Positions 50,937 to 60,105 of a stretch of 64,000 nucleotides of DNA are shown here, piece by piece. The notes below the pieces were generated by a model. It did not search any database. It saw only the letters and a program-made list of their open reading frames with translations, and had not been told where the DNA came from. Source of the DNA: Oceanithermus profundus DSM 14977 (GTDB lineage Bacteria; Deinococcota; Deinococci; Deinococcales; Marinithermaceae); the NCBI RefSeq assembly GCF_000183745.1, contig NC_014761.1, forward strand, positions 682,001-746,000. Direction: 5' to 3'. The number at the start of each line of letters is the position of its first letter. The first letter of the stretch is position 1. The position numbers and the translations under genes were made by a program.

Positions 50937-51346
50937 CGGCGCTCGGGCGCTTCCTGGGCGCGCGGTTTGATGCGCTCGAGCGTGGGCCGGGTGTGCACGA
51001 AGAACATCCCGTAGGCCATCAGCGCCACCGAAGTCCAGGCGGCCCAGCGGGGGGCTTCGGAGAAGAAGAGCAGGTAGAAGGCGGTGAGCGCCACGGTAAC
51101 GCTGGCCAGGACTTTCCCGCGCCGGGGGATGGCCTTGTGCCGTTTCCAGTCGCGGGCGGCGGCGCCGAACCAGCGGTGGTGGTAGACGTAGCGGTACATC
51201 CGCTCGGAGCCGTTGGCGAAGGCCCAGAGCGCCAGCAGCACCAGCGGGGTGGTCGGGAGCACCGGGAGCACCACCCCCAGGGCGGCGAGCCCCAGGAAGA
51301 CGAACCCCAGGAGGTTGAAAAGCCAGCGCTTGGCGGAAGGTTCCAT
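50933..51346 (-). CDS. DUF454 (YbaN-like) membrane protein
   Basis: 137 aa with three to four membrane helices. LGVVLPVLPTTPLVLLALWAFANGS (helix 1-2 with the PTTP turn) is the DUF454 hallmark; the middle RWFGAAARDWKRHKAIPRRGK loop is cytoplasmic. Function of the family is unknown. ATG 51346 is taken; ATG 51358 four codons upstream overlaps the TATAGAAT promoter box. It is followed head-to-tail by nothing on its strand. Confidence 0.8.
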   Translation of the reverse strand: MEPSAKRWLFNLLGFVFLGLAALGVVLPVLPTTPLVLLALWAFANGSERMYRYVYHHRWFGAAARDWKRHKAIPRRGKVLASVTVALTAFYLLFFSEAPRWAAWTSVALMAYGMFFVHTRPTLERIKPRAQEAPERR

Positions 51347-51374
51347 CGTGCGGCCCATTCTATACGAGGCGGGG

Positions 51375-52136
51375 CTAGACGATCGTTACCTCGAGCGCCC
51401 GCCCCACCCCTTCGACCTCGACGCGGACGCGGTCGCCGCGCGCCAGCGGGCCCACCCCGCTGGGCGTGCCGGTGAGAACGACGTCGCCGGGCTCGAGCGT
51501 CATGAACCGCGACACGTAGCTGATCACGCGCGCCACCGGGAAGATCATCCGCTCGGTGCTCGCCTCCTGACGCAGCTCGTCGTTCACCCAGGTGCGCACC
51601 GCCGTGGCGTTCGGGTCCAGCTCGGTCTCCAGCACCGGACCCAGCGGCAGGAAGCCGTCGGCGCTCTTGGCGCGGATCCACTGCAGGTCGCTCTTCTGCT
51701 TGTCGCGCGCGGTCAGGTCGAGGGCGTTGGTGTAGCCCAGCACGAAGCCAAGCGCCTCCTCCTCGCTCACGTTCCGGGCGGTCTGTCCGATGACCGCGGC
51801 CAGCTCGCCCTCGTAGTGGAGCTCTTCGGTCCAGTCGGGGTAGGCCACCTCGGCCCCCGAGGGCACCAGGGTGTTAGGGGCCTTGAGGAAGAGGCCGGGT
51901 TCGGCCGGCAGGTCCTCGCCGAAGTCGTGCCCCATCTCCTTGATGTGGTCCGCGTAGTTGCGGCCCACGCAGACGATCTTGCTGGGCTCGGCAGGCGGAA
52001 GCACCTCGAGCTCGCGGATGGGGTAGACCTCGCCGGCGGGCTCGCCGTCCAGTTTGCGCATGGGGGTCACGTGGTCCTCGCCCATCAGCCAGCCCCATTG
52101 CACCCGCCCGTCTTTGCGGAAACGAAGCATCTTCAT
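51375..52136 (-). CDS. Fumarylacetoacetate hydrolase-family protein
   Basis: 253 aa, complete. VGRNYADHIKEMG, then LHYEGELAAVIG (metal-binding Glu pair), TNALDLTARDKQ and TGTPSGVGPL are the signature segments. Members hydrolyse or decarboxylate beta-diketo acids (for example in homoprotocatechuate breakdown); the substrate is open. The DLTARDKQ segment shows that a sense codon follows the conserved Asp here, unlike the split paralogue at 36965. ATG 52136 follows TACCAT (52144-52149, minus) by 7 nt. Confidence 0.88.
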   Translation of the reverse strand: MKMLRFRKDGRVQWGWLMGEDHVTPMRKLDGEPAGEVYPIRELEVLPPAEPSKIVCVGRNYADHIKEMGHDFGEDLPAEPGLFLKAPNTLVPSGAEVAYPDWTEELHYEGELAAVIGQTARNVSEEEALGFVLGYTNALDLTARDKQKSDLQWIRAKSADGFLPLGPVLETELDPNATAVRTWVNDELRQEASTERMIFPVARVISYVSRFMTLEPGDVVLTGTPSGVGPLARGDRVRVEVEGVGRALEVTIV

Positions 52137-52143
52137 GGCTTCG

Positions 52144-52149
52144 ATGGTA
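52144..52149 (-). promoter_or_regulatory. Leaderless -10 box, FAH-family gene
   Basis: TACCAT on the minus strand, 7 nt before ATG 52136, no ribosome site between. Confidence 0.5.
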
Positions 52150-52166
52150 ACAGAAGGGGGTGCCTG

Positions 52167-52543
52167 GTACGTAGTTCGTGGTGCGTGGCAGCAGCCCTGG
52201 CCTGTGGCCCGTGGTGGACCCGTCGGCGGCAACGGGAAAGCAGGGGGTGGGAGGTGGGAGGTAGGAGGTAGGGTTTCCGAAAGTACGGCCGAACGAGTTC
52301 CAGGCCGATGCGGTCATTTGAAAAATCGTTCCCGCACCCCACTTCCCACGTCCCACATCCCGGCGAGGCCGATCGATCGGGGCCCGGGCCACGCCACGAC
52401 GCTGCGGTTGGGTTGCTGCGCGATCAAAGCCCTTCCCTTGGGGAGAGCCGGGGTGGGGGTTGTCGGCGCTGTATGCTCCGAACGCTCAATGACGATTTAT
52501 GACCTGCCCACACCCCACCTCCTACACCCTACGCCCCAACCCC
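52167..52543. repeat. Repeat island between FAH and ABC-F genes
   Basis: The only long gene-free stretch (407 bp from 52137). It holds, in order: a GTACGTAGTTCGTGG unit (52167-52188) related to the inverted repeat at 40159; a G-run tract (52243-52273) of GGTGGGA-like units; the same type of tract in inverted orientation (52331-52361); palindromes CCGATCGATCGG (52369-52380) and GGCCCGGGCC (52381-52390); a REP-like stem CTTCCC/GGGGAG with a GGGGTGGGGG tail (52429-52462); and a third C-run tract (52507-52543) touching the ABC-F stop codon. No convincing gene or promoter is seen. Confidence 0.65.
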
Positions 52544-54412
<1,869 letters not shown>

Positions 54413-54414
54413 GG

Positions 54415-54993
54415 TCACCGTCGGCCTTGCAGCAGGCGCAGGCCCCGGGCCAGCACCACGGCGGTGACCCCCAGCATCGCCCCGAACCCTGCGGGGTCGC
54501 CGCGCAATGCCCAGAGCGCGTAGGCGTAACCGAAGAGCGCGGCGAAGGGGATCGGGTAGATGCCGAGGACGCCCCCGCGCCTGCGCCACCAGGGGTAGTA
54601 GAGGAGCGCCACCGCCGCGACCACCGCGAGGGCGGCGAGCGTGACCGGGGGGCGGTAGACGAGGAAGAAGCCCAGGCTGGGGGCGAGCCCGCCGCCTCCC
54701 GAGAAACCGAAGTAGACCGGCCAGCAATGCCCCGCGACCACCGCGGTCGCCATCCAGGGGGCCAGACCCTCCGGCGCCTGGGCCGCCAGCAGGGCCACGA
54801 AGGCGCCCTTGGCGGCGTCGAGCAGAGCGGTGAGCACGCCCCAGACGGGACCGAGCTGGCGGAAGACGCCCGAACCCCCGGGAAGGTCGCGGCGGCGCAG
54901 GTCGAGGCCGTGGGCGAAGCCAAAGATCAACCCCCAGCTGATCGAACCGATGAGGTAGCTGAGCAGGATCCAGAGCAGATCGACGGCGTTCAT
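54415..54993 (-). CDS. PlsY-family membrane protein with altered active-site motifs
   Basis: 192 aa, five to six membrane helices. Overall layout is that of glycerol-3-phosphate acyltransferase PlsY, including SYLIGSISWG at the N-terminus, DAAKGAF (Lys62) and GHCWPVYFGF (His89). But motif 1 is GGSGVFRQLG rather than SGN-x-GATN, and motif 3 is GFSGGGGLAP rather than GFKGGKG, so several phosphate-binding residues are changed. It may be a paralogue with another substrate, or inactive. Start ATG 54993; an earlier start is open but lies across the divergent promoter. Confidence 0.72.
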   Translation of the reverse strand: MNAVDLLWILLSYLIGSISWGLIFGFAHGLDLRRRDLPGGSGVFRQLGPVWGVLTALLDAAKGAFVALLAAQAPEGLAPWMATAVVAGHCWPVYFGFSGGGGLAPSLGFFLVYRPPVTLAALAVVAAVALLYYPWWRRRGGVLGIYPIPFAALFGYAYALWALRGDPAGFGAMLGVTAVVLARGLRLLQGRR

Positions 54994-55024
54994 GATGGGC
55001 TTCCCCAGGCGTCCTGGCCCAGGA

Positions 55025-55054
55025 TACACTAAACCTGCGGTGGGAAACGGTTCC
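55025..55054 (+). promoter_or_regulatory. LacI-gene promoter and probable self-operator
   Basis: TACACT (55025-55030) is 9 nt before GTG 55040. GGAAACGGTTCC (55043-55054) is a near-palindrome with a central CG pair, the form typical of LacI/PurR-family operators, lying just after the predicted transcription start. Autoregulation is inferred. Confidence 0.45.
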
Positions 55055-56083
55055 AGGACGCCCAAGAACGGAAGGAACGCCCCGACGATCGCCGACGTGG
55101 CCGAACGCGCGGGGGTGGGGATCGGCACGGTGAGCCGGGTGATCAACAACTCGCCCGCGGTGCGGCCCGAGACCCGCGCGAAGGTGCAGGCGGTCATGGA
55201 GGAGCTGGGCTACGTGCCCAACCCCCACGCACGCCGCATCGCCGGCGGGCGCAGCTACACGGTCTCGGTGCTGCTGCCGTTCGTGGGCACCGAGTTCTAC
55301 CTGCGCCTGCTCGAGGGCATCGAGGCCGAGCTGGGCGAGCAGCGCTACGACCTGGCGCTCTTCCCGCTGCTCTCCAAGCAGCGGCTCGAGCGCTTCCTCA
55401 ACTCGTCGGCGCTGGCCTACCACACCGACGGCCTGATCGTGGCCAGTTACGACCTTGCCGAGCGCTTCCCCGGCGGCCGGCTCCCCACCGACCGTCCCGT
55501 GGTCATGGTCGACGCTCGCAGCGAGGCCTACGACTCGGCCTACCTCGACAACGCCCTGGGCGGACGCCTCGCCGCGGAGCACCTGCTCGCGCTCGGTGGA
55601 CCGGTCTTCGCGGTGCAGATCGAAGAGGAGCTGGACCGGGCGTTCGCGAGCACCGTCTTCTCGGCGCGCATTGGCGGTTTTCGCGAGGCGCTGGCGCAGG
55701 TCGGGGTGCCCCTGCCGGAAGACCACATCTTCCGGACGCGGCTTTCGGCCGAAGGAGGGCAGATCGCCCTGCAGCGGTTCCTCGAACTGCACAGGCCGCC
55801 CCTCAACGTCTTCGCCGCCGCCGACGTGGTGGCGCTGGGCGTCGTCGAGGCGGCCGAGCGGCTGGGGCTCGAGGTGGGCCGCGAGGTGCGCGTCCTCGGA
55901 TTCGACGGCCAGCCCTGGACGGCGGCGCGCGGGCTTTCCACCCTCGAGCAGCCTGTCGAGACGATGGGGCGGGCGGCGGCGCGCATGCTCATCGAGCGCC
56001 TGCAGGGCTCGGAGGGGCCGCCGCGCCACCAGCGCTTCGAGCCCCGCCTGGTGGTGCGGGCCTCCACGCAGACCGGTTCCTGA
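55040..56083 (+). CDS. LacI-family transcriptional regulator
   Basis: 347 aa. Helix-turn-helix and hinge at about 15-65 (TIADVAERAGVGIGTVSRVIN, then PAVRPETRAKV), followed by a periplasmic-binding-like sensor domain (from about 75: YTVSVLLPFVGTEFYLRLL). GTG 55040 follows the TACACT box and leaves a 14-residue basic N-terminal arm. Divergent from the plsY-like gene. Ligand and targets are not evident; no sugar operon is adjacent. Confidence 0.85.
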   Translation: MGNGSRTPKNGRNAPTIADVAERAGVGIGTVSRVINNSPAVRPETRAKVQAVMEELGYVPNPHARRIAGGRSYTVSVLLPFVGTEFYLRLLEGIEAELGEQRYDLALFPLLSKQRLERFLNSSALAYHTDGLIVASYDLAERFPGGRLPTDRPVVMVDARSEAYDSAYLDNALGGRLAAEHLLALGGPVFAVQIEEELDRAFASTVFSARIGGFREALAQVGVPLPEDHIFRTRLSAEGGQIALQRFLELHRPPLNVFAAADVVALGVVEAAERLGLEVGREVRVLGFDGQPWTAARGLSTLEQPVETMGRAAARMLIERLQGSEGPPRHQRFEPRLVVRASTQTGS

Positions 56084-56095
56084 CCCCGGGACCGC

Positions 56096-56101
56096 TAAAC
56101 T
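56096..56101 (+). promoter_or_regulatory. Leaderless -10 box, MBL-fold gene
   Basis: TAAACT, 6 nt before ATG 56108, no ribosome site. Confidence 0.55.
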
Positions 56102-56107
56102 AGAGCC

Positions 56108-57010
56108 ATGATTCATACCCTGGACCTGCGGTTCGGCCGGCCGCACACCATCGCGGCCTACCTGGTGGAGACCTCCGCAGGACCCGTGCTCGTCGAGACC
56201 GGGCCCGAGTCGACCTACCCCCGCCTCAAGGAGGCGCTGGTCGAGCACGGCGTCGTGCCCGCCGACCTGCGCGCGGTCTTCGTGAGCCACATCCACCTCG
56301 ACCACGCCGGGGCTGCCTGGCGGCTCGTGGACGACGGCGCTCCGGTCGTCTACGTCCACCCCCGGGGCGCGCCCCACCTCGTCGATCCCACGCGCCTCTG
56401 GGAGAGCGCGAGCCGCATCTACGGCGAGCAGATGGAAAAGCTTTGGGGTCGTTCGGGCCCGGTGCCCCAGGATCGGGTCCGCGCCGTGGAGGACGGCGAG
56501 GAGATCGCCGTGGGCGCCTCCCGCTTCCTGGCCCTCGACACCCCGGGGCATGCGGGGCACCACCACGCCTGGGTCACCGAAGGCGTGATCTTCTCGGGCG
56601 ACGTCGGGGGGGTGCGCATCGGCGCGGGGCCGGTGGTGCCGCCCTTCCCGCCCCCGGAGATCCACCTGGAGCGCTGGAAGGCCTCGCTGGACCGCCTGCG
56701 CGGCCTCGGGGCGGCGGAGATCCGCCCCACCCACTTCGGCGCCTACGCCGACGTGGCCGCGCACCTGGACGACCTCGAGGACCGCATGTTCCGCTGGGCC
56801 GAACGGGTGCTCGGGTGGATGCGCGAGGGCCTGGACGAGGAGGCGATGATCCCGCGCTTCGAGGAACTGGTGGCGGACGAGCTGCGCGCGGCGGGGCTGG
56901 ACGAGGAGACGCTGGCCGAGTACGAGATCGCCGACCCCGCCTGGATGAGCGTGCCGGGCCTGGTGCGCTACTGGCGCAAGGTTCACCCCGAGAGGATCGC
57001 CGGTGCCTGA
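56108..57010 (+). CDS. Metallo-beta-lactamase-fold hydrolase
   Basis: 300 aa. SHIHLDHAG (about 60-68) is the HxHxDH metal motif; TPGHAGHHHAW and FSGDVGG supply the remaining metal ligands. The C-terminal third is a helical extension (from about 215) as in hydroxyacylglutathione-hydrolase-like or nuclease relatives. The substrate is unknown. The stop overlaps the HAD gene start by 8 bp. Confidence 0.85.
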   Translation: MIHTLDLRFGRPHTIAAYLVETSAGPVLVETGPESTYPRLKEALVEHGVVPADLRAVFVSHIHLDHAGAAWRLVDDGAPVVYVHPRGAPHLVDPTRLWESASRIYGEQMEKLWGRSGPVPQDRVRAVEDGEEIAVGASRFLALDTPGHAGHHHAWVTEGVIFSGDVGGVRIGAGPVVPPFPPPEIHLERWKASLDRLRGLGAAEIRPTHFGAYADVAAHLDDLEDRMFRWAERVLGWMREGLDEEAMIPRFEELVADELRAAGLDEETLAEYEIADPAWMSVPGLVRYWRKVHPERIAGA

Positions 57011-57683
57011 GGAGGTCTGGGTCTTCGACGTCGAGGGCACCCTGACCACGGGGGAGACCTGGCAGGGCGTGGGGCGCTGGCTCGAGCGAAACGGACGCCG
57101 CGCCGCCTATCGCCGCTTCTTCCTGGCGCACCTGCCGGGGGCGCTGCTGGCCAAGGGCGGTTTGATCGACAAGCGCCGGTACCAGAACAAGTGGATGCGG
57201 GACCTCGCGGGCCTGTTCGCGGGCGCCACCGCAGCCGAAGTCGAGGCCATGGCCGCCTGGGTCGTGGAGCACGAACTGTGGCCGCAGCGGCGCGAGGACG
57301 TGCTGGCCGAGTTGCGGGCCGGGCTGGAGCGCGGGGTGCGGGTCGTCCTCGCCTCGGGCACCTTCCAGCCGGTGCTGGAGGCGTTCGCCAGGCGCCTGGG
57401 CCCGGAGGTGGAGGCGTTGGGCACGCCCTTCGTCTGCGTGGACGGGGTCTGCCCCAAGAACCCTGCGGGCGCGGTCAACGTGGCCGCGGTTAAGGCGCGG
57501 CGGGTGCAGGAGCATCTGGGCGGGCGCGCGCCCGACCGCGCCTACGGCGACACCGCGAGCGATTTGCCGCTGCTCGAGCTGGCGCGCGAGGCCGTGGCCG
57601 TTTACCCCGACCGGGTGCTGCGGGACGCTGCGGCCCGCAGGGGCTGGCGCAGGTTGCCCGAGGGCGGAGGGGCCCCGGCGTAG
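57003..57683 (+). CDS. HAD-superfamily phosphatase (IB type)
   Basis: 226 aa. Motif I is FDVEGTLT with nucleophile Asp9 (DxE rather than the common DxD), motif II LASGTF, and motif IV GDTASDLPLL. A helical cap lies at about 25-95, as in SerB-like enzymes. The substrate is unknown. GTG 57003 overlaps the MBL gene; both probably form one unit. Confidence 0.82.
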   Translation: MPEEVWVFDVEGTLTTGETWQGVGRWLERNGRRAAYRRFFLAHLPGALLAKGGLIDKRRYQNKWMRDLAGLFAGATAAEVEAMAAWVVEHELWPQRREDVLAELRAGLERGVRVVLASGTFQPVLEAFARRLGPEVEALGTPFVCVDGVCPKNPAGAVNVAAVKARRVQEHLGGRAPDRAYGDTASDLPLLELAREAVAVYPDRVLRDAAARRGWRRLPEGGGAPA

Positions 57684-57684
57684 A

Positions 57685-57723
57685 CGGCCGCCCCGCCCGC
57701 GGGTTCCGGCTCGGGGGCGGCCG
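57685..57723. terminator. GC hairpin after the HAD gene
   Basis: CGGCCGCCCC (57685-57694) pairs with GGGGCGGCCG (57714-57723) around a 19-nt loop. No T-tract follows. It would separate the HAD transcript from the tRNA promoter. Confidence 0.4.
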
Positions 57724-57763
57724 GGCCGGTGCTGGACGGGTTCCAGCCGCGCGCCGGGTTTTG

Positions 57764-57793
57764 TTGACGCCTTCCGACGCCAGCGCCTATAGT
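57764..57793 (+). promoter_or_regulatory. Promoter of tRNA-Leu / secG
   Basis: TTGACG (57764-57769), 18 nt, TATAGT (57788-57793), close to consensus and directly before the tRNA. Confidence 0.7.
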
Positions 57794-57808
57794 AGAGGGC
57801 GGACGCGC

Positions 57809-57895
57809 GCCGGGATGGCGGAATTGGTAGACGCAGTAGACTCAAAATCTACCGGCCGCGAGGCCGTGCGGGTTCGAGTCCCGCTCCCGGCACCA
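57809..57895 (+). tRNA. tRNA-Leu (anticodon CAA)
   Basis: 87 nt including the encoded CCA (57893-57895). Acceptor stem GCCGGGA/TCCCGGC, anticodon stem GTAGA/TCTAC with loop CTCAAAA (anticodon CAA, 57843-57845, reading UUG), a long variable arm of the type II class, and T-arm GGTTCGAGTCC. Nineteen nt after it secG starts, so the two are probably one transcript. Confidence 0.93.
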
Positions 57896-57914
57896 GAGGT
57901 ACGAGGAGGACGAA

Positions 57915-58145
57915 ATGGGCATTTTGTACACGCTGTTGATTCTGCTTTACCTCGCCATTGCGGCGGGGCTGGTCTGGGTGGTGCTCCTCCAGGAGCCCAA
58001 GCAGGGCGGGGGCGACATCCTGGGTGGCGGGGCCACCGACCTGTTCGCCGCCCGGGGCGTGACCGGAGGGCTGTACCGGGTGACGATCTGGCTGGGCGCG
58101 GCCTTCCTCGTGCTCTCGGTCATCATCAACAAAATCCCCCGGTAA
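57915..58145 (+). CDS. secG: Preprotein translocase subunit SecG
   Basis: 76 aa with two membrane helices (about 3-23 and 54-72) and the short loop VVLLQEPKQGGGDILGGGAT typical of SecG, the accessory subunit of the SecYEG channel. ATG 57915 has GAGGAGG upstream. A T-tailed terminator follows 18 nt after the stop. Confidence 0.9.
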   Translation: MGILYTLLILLYLAIAAGLVWVVLLQEPKQGGGDILGGGATDLFAARGVTGGLYRVTIWLGAAFLVLSVIINKIPR

Positions 58146-58163
58146 CTGCAGCCGCACACCAAG

Positions 58164-58186
58164 GCGGGGCCACGGGCCCCGCTTTT
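58164..58186 (+). terminator. Rho-independent terminator after secG
   Basis: GCGGGGCC (58164-58171), loop ACG, GGCCCCGC (58175-58182), then TTTT. The only hairpin in the window with a clear T-tract. Confidence 0.85.
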
Positions 58187-58205
58187 CCGTTTAGCGATCG
58201 GGATA

Positions 58206-58262
58206 TTCATGAATTTTATACGCGGTATATTCTTGACAGGCCCCTTGCCTAACGGGTAACGT
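58206..58262 (+). promoter_or_regulatory. Peptide-transporter promoter with AT-rich dyads
   Basis: TTGACA (58233-58238), 18 nt, TAACGT (58257-58262). Just upstream lie two palindromes in a short AT-rich island: TTCATGAA (58206-58213) and TATAC-GCG-GTATA (58217-58229). They are placed where an activator or an UP element would act. A GAGGAGG ribosome site (58321-58327) follows a leader of about 65 nt. Confidence 0.6.
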
Positions 58263-58334
58263 GCGACTAAGCCCAAATCCGCTGGATAGCCAAACGCCGA
58301 AGGCGGACTGGGTCACGAAAGAGGAGGTATCTAA

Positions 58335-60041
58335 ATGAGGAAACCTATTTGGATCTTGGTCGTGCTGGCTCTGGGGGCGTTGGCCCTGGCCCAGCCCAAA
58401 GTGTTCAAGGCGCCGAACGCGGACGAGACGCCGGTGTTCGGCGGAGACTTCCGCGACTGGTCGACCTCCGACCCCAAGACGTTCAACCCCTTCGTGGCCA
58501 AGGAAACGTCCTCGACCGACGTGATCGGCCTCATGCTCCCGGTGCTGACCGGCTACAACCCCTACACCCTCGAGCCCGAGGGCATGCTCGCCAAGAGCTG
58601 GGAGGTCAAGAACAACGGCCTGACCATCGTCTTCCACCTGCGCGAGGGCGCCAAGTGGTCGGACGGCCAGCCCATCACCGCCGACGACGTGATCTTCAGC
58701 GCCAAGGTGCACGCCGACCCCGACGTGGGCTCGAACTCGATCAAGAGCTTCGAGATCGACGGTTCGCCGATCGTTTGGACCAAGATCGACGACTACACCG
58801 TCCAGGCCGACTTCCCCAAGCCCTTCGCCCCGGCGCTGATCCAGGGCTGGTACATCGTTCCCAAGCACGTCTTCGAGAAGGCCTACCAGGAAGGCAAGGT
58901 CACGGAGATGTGGGACGTGGGCACCGACCCCGCCAAGCTCGTCTCCGGCGGCCCCTTCATGCTCGACCAGTACGTCCAGGGCGAGCGCGTCGTCCTCAAG
59001 AAGAACCCCAACTACTGGGGCGTGGACGAAAAGGGCAACCAGCTCCCGTACTTGGACCGCTACGTCTTCACCATCGTGGCCGACATGAACGCGGCGCTGG
59101 CCAAGTTCCTGGCCGGTGAGCTCGACCTCTTCGCGGCCTCGAACGCCGACCAGGTGGCTCAGATCATCGAGCGCATCGACGCCGGCAAGCTCGACGCCAG
59201 CATCTTCCCCAACGCCGACGTCACCACCGGCACCAACTTCATCTTCTTCAACTGGAACAGCGACGATCCCTGGAAGGCCCAGCTCTTCCGCAACAAGAAG
59301 TTCCGTCAGGCGATGGCCCACCTGATGGACAAGGACTCGATGATCGAGCTCGCCCTCGGCGGCCTGGGTAAGCCCCAGTGGAGCCCGATCTCGATCCCGG
59401 TGAAGCAGTTCTTCACCGACGACGTCGCCAAGTTCGAGTACAACCCCGAGAAGGCCGCCGAGCTGCTGGCCGAGATCGGCTTCCGCAACAAGAACGCCCA
59501 GGGCATCCTCGTGGACGCCTCGGGTCGGCCGCTCGAGTTCCGCCTCTCCACCAACCAGGGCAACAACACCCGTGAGAAGATCGCCCAGCTCTTCACCGAA
59601 GACGCCAAGAAGATCGGCGTGAACGTCAAGTACGCCCCGATCGCCTTCAACGAGCTGGTGCGCCAGATCCTCAACACCCGCGACTTCGACGCCATCCTCA
59701 TCGGTCTGACCGGCGGCATCGAGCCCGCCTTCAGCCGCAACGTCTGGGAGCTCGACGGGCCGCTGCACATGTGGAACTACGGCCCCGACTTCCAGTCGTT
59801 CGAGATCCTCATCGACAAGTTGATGAAGCAGGGTGCCACCACCCTGGAGCAGTCGAAGCGCCGCGAGATCTACGTGCGCTTCCAGCAGGTCGTCGCCGAG
59901 AACCTGCCCCTCACCTACACCGTGGCCCCGGCCTACAACCCGGCGCGCCTCAACAAGGTGGGCGGCCTCTTCGCGAAGGACCAGATCACCTCGATCGTCG
60001 GGCAGTTCCCCTACATCGAGACCGTCTTCGTCAAGAAGTAA
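58335..60041 (+). CDS. Peptide ABC transporter substrate-binding protein (family 5)
   Basis: 568 aa exported binding protein. Signal peptide about 1-19 (LALGALALAQP), no lipobox Cys, so probably free or anchored otherwise. SBP family 5 segments are LREGAKWSDGQPITADDV, VSGGPFMLDQY and the NPNYWG motif. Binds oligopeptides, possibly other solutes. ATG 58335 has GAGGAGG. Followed by a strong hairpin before the permease genes, which fits higher expression of this gene. Confidence 0.9.
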   Translation: MRKPIWILVVLALGALALAQPKVFKAPNADETPVFGGDFRDWSTSDPKTFNPFVAKETSSTDVIGLMLPVLTGYNPYTLEPEGMLAKSWEVKNNGLTIVFHLREGAKWSDGQPITADDVIFSAKVHADPDVGSNSIKSFEIDGSPIVWTKIDDYTVQADFPKPFAPALIQGWYIVPKHVFEKAYQEGKVTEMWDVGTDPAKLVSGGPFMLDQYVQGERVVLKKNPNYWGVDEKGNQLPYLDRYVFTIVADMNAALAKFLAGELDLFAASNADQVAQIIERIDAGKLDASIFPNADVTTGTNFIFFNWNSDDPWKAQLFRNKKFRQAMAHLMDKDSMIELALGGLGKPQWSPISIPVKQFFTDDVAKFEYNPEKAAELLAEIGFRNKNAQGILVDASGRPLEFRLSTNQGNNTREKIAQLFTEDAKKIGVNVKYAPIAFNELVRQILNTRDFDAILIGLTGGIEPAFSRNVWELDGPLHMWNYGPDFQSFEILIDKLMKQGATTLEQSKRREIYVRFQQVVAENLPLTYTVAPAYNPARLNKVGGLFAKDQITSIVGQFPYIETVFVKK

Positions 60042-60049
60042 CCCAAAGT

Positions 60050-60080
60050 ACGGCGCCGGAGCCCTTGGCTCCGGCGCCGT
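60050..60080 (+). terminator. Intra-operon hairpin after the binding-protein gene
   Basis: A perfect 14-bp stem: ACGGCGCCGGAGCC pairs with GGCTCCGGCGCCGT around a CTT loop. No T-tract directly after. In transporter operons such stems protect or end the abundant binding-protein mRNA, leaving the permease genes less expressed. Confidence 0.6.
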
Positions 60081-60105
60081 GCCCCACTTTCCAGAGCTTA
60101 CAAAC

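Noticed and set aside
52243-52361. Possible CRISPR array in the repeat island
   Set aside because: Units are short, G-rich, degenerate and without spacers of constant length; no cas genes are present.
54419-57049. Upstream part of the open frame that contains the ABC-F gene
   Set aside because: It runs antisense to the LacI and MBL genes and across plsY; the ABC-F domain starts at 54412 with a coupled start.
57003-57683. DxE instead of DxD in the HAD motif as a sign of inactivity
   Set aside because: Active HAD enzymes such as MtnC carry a DxE motif.
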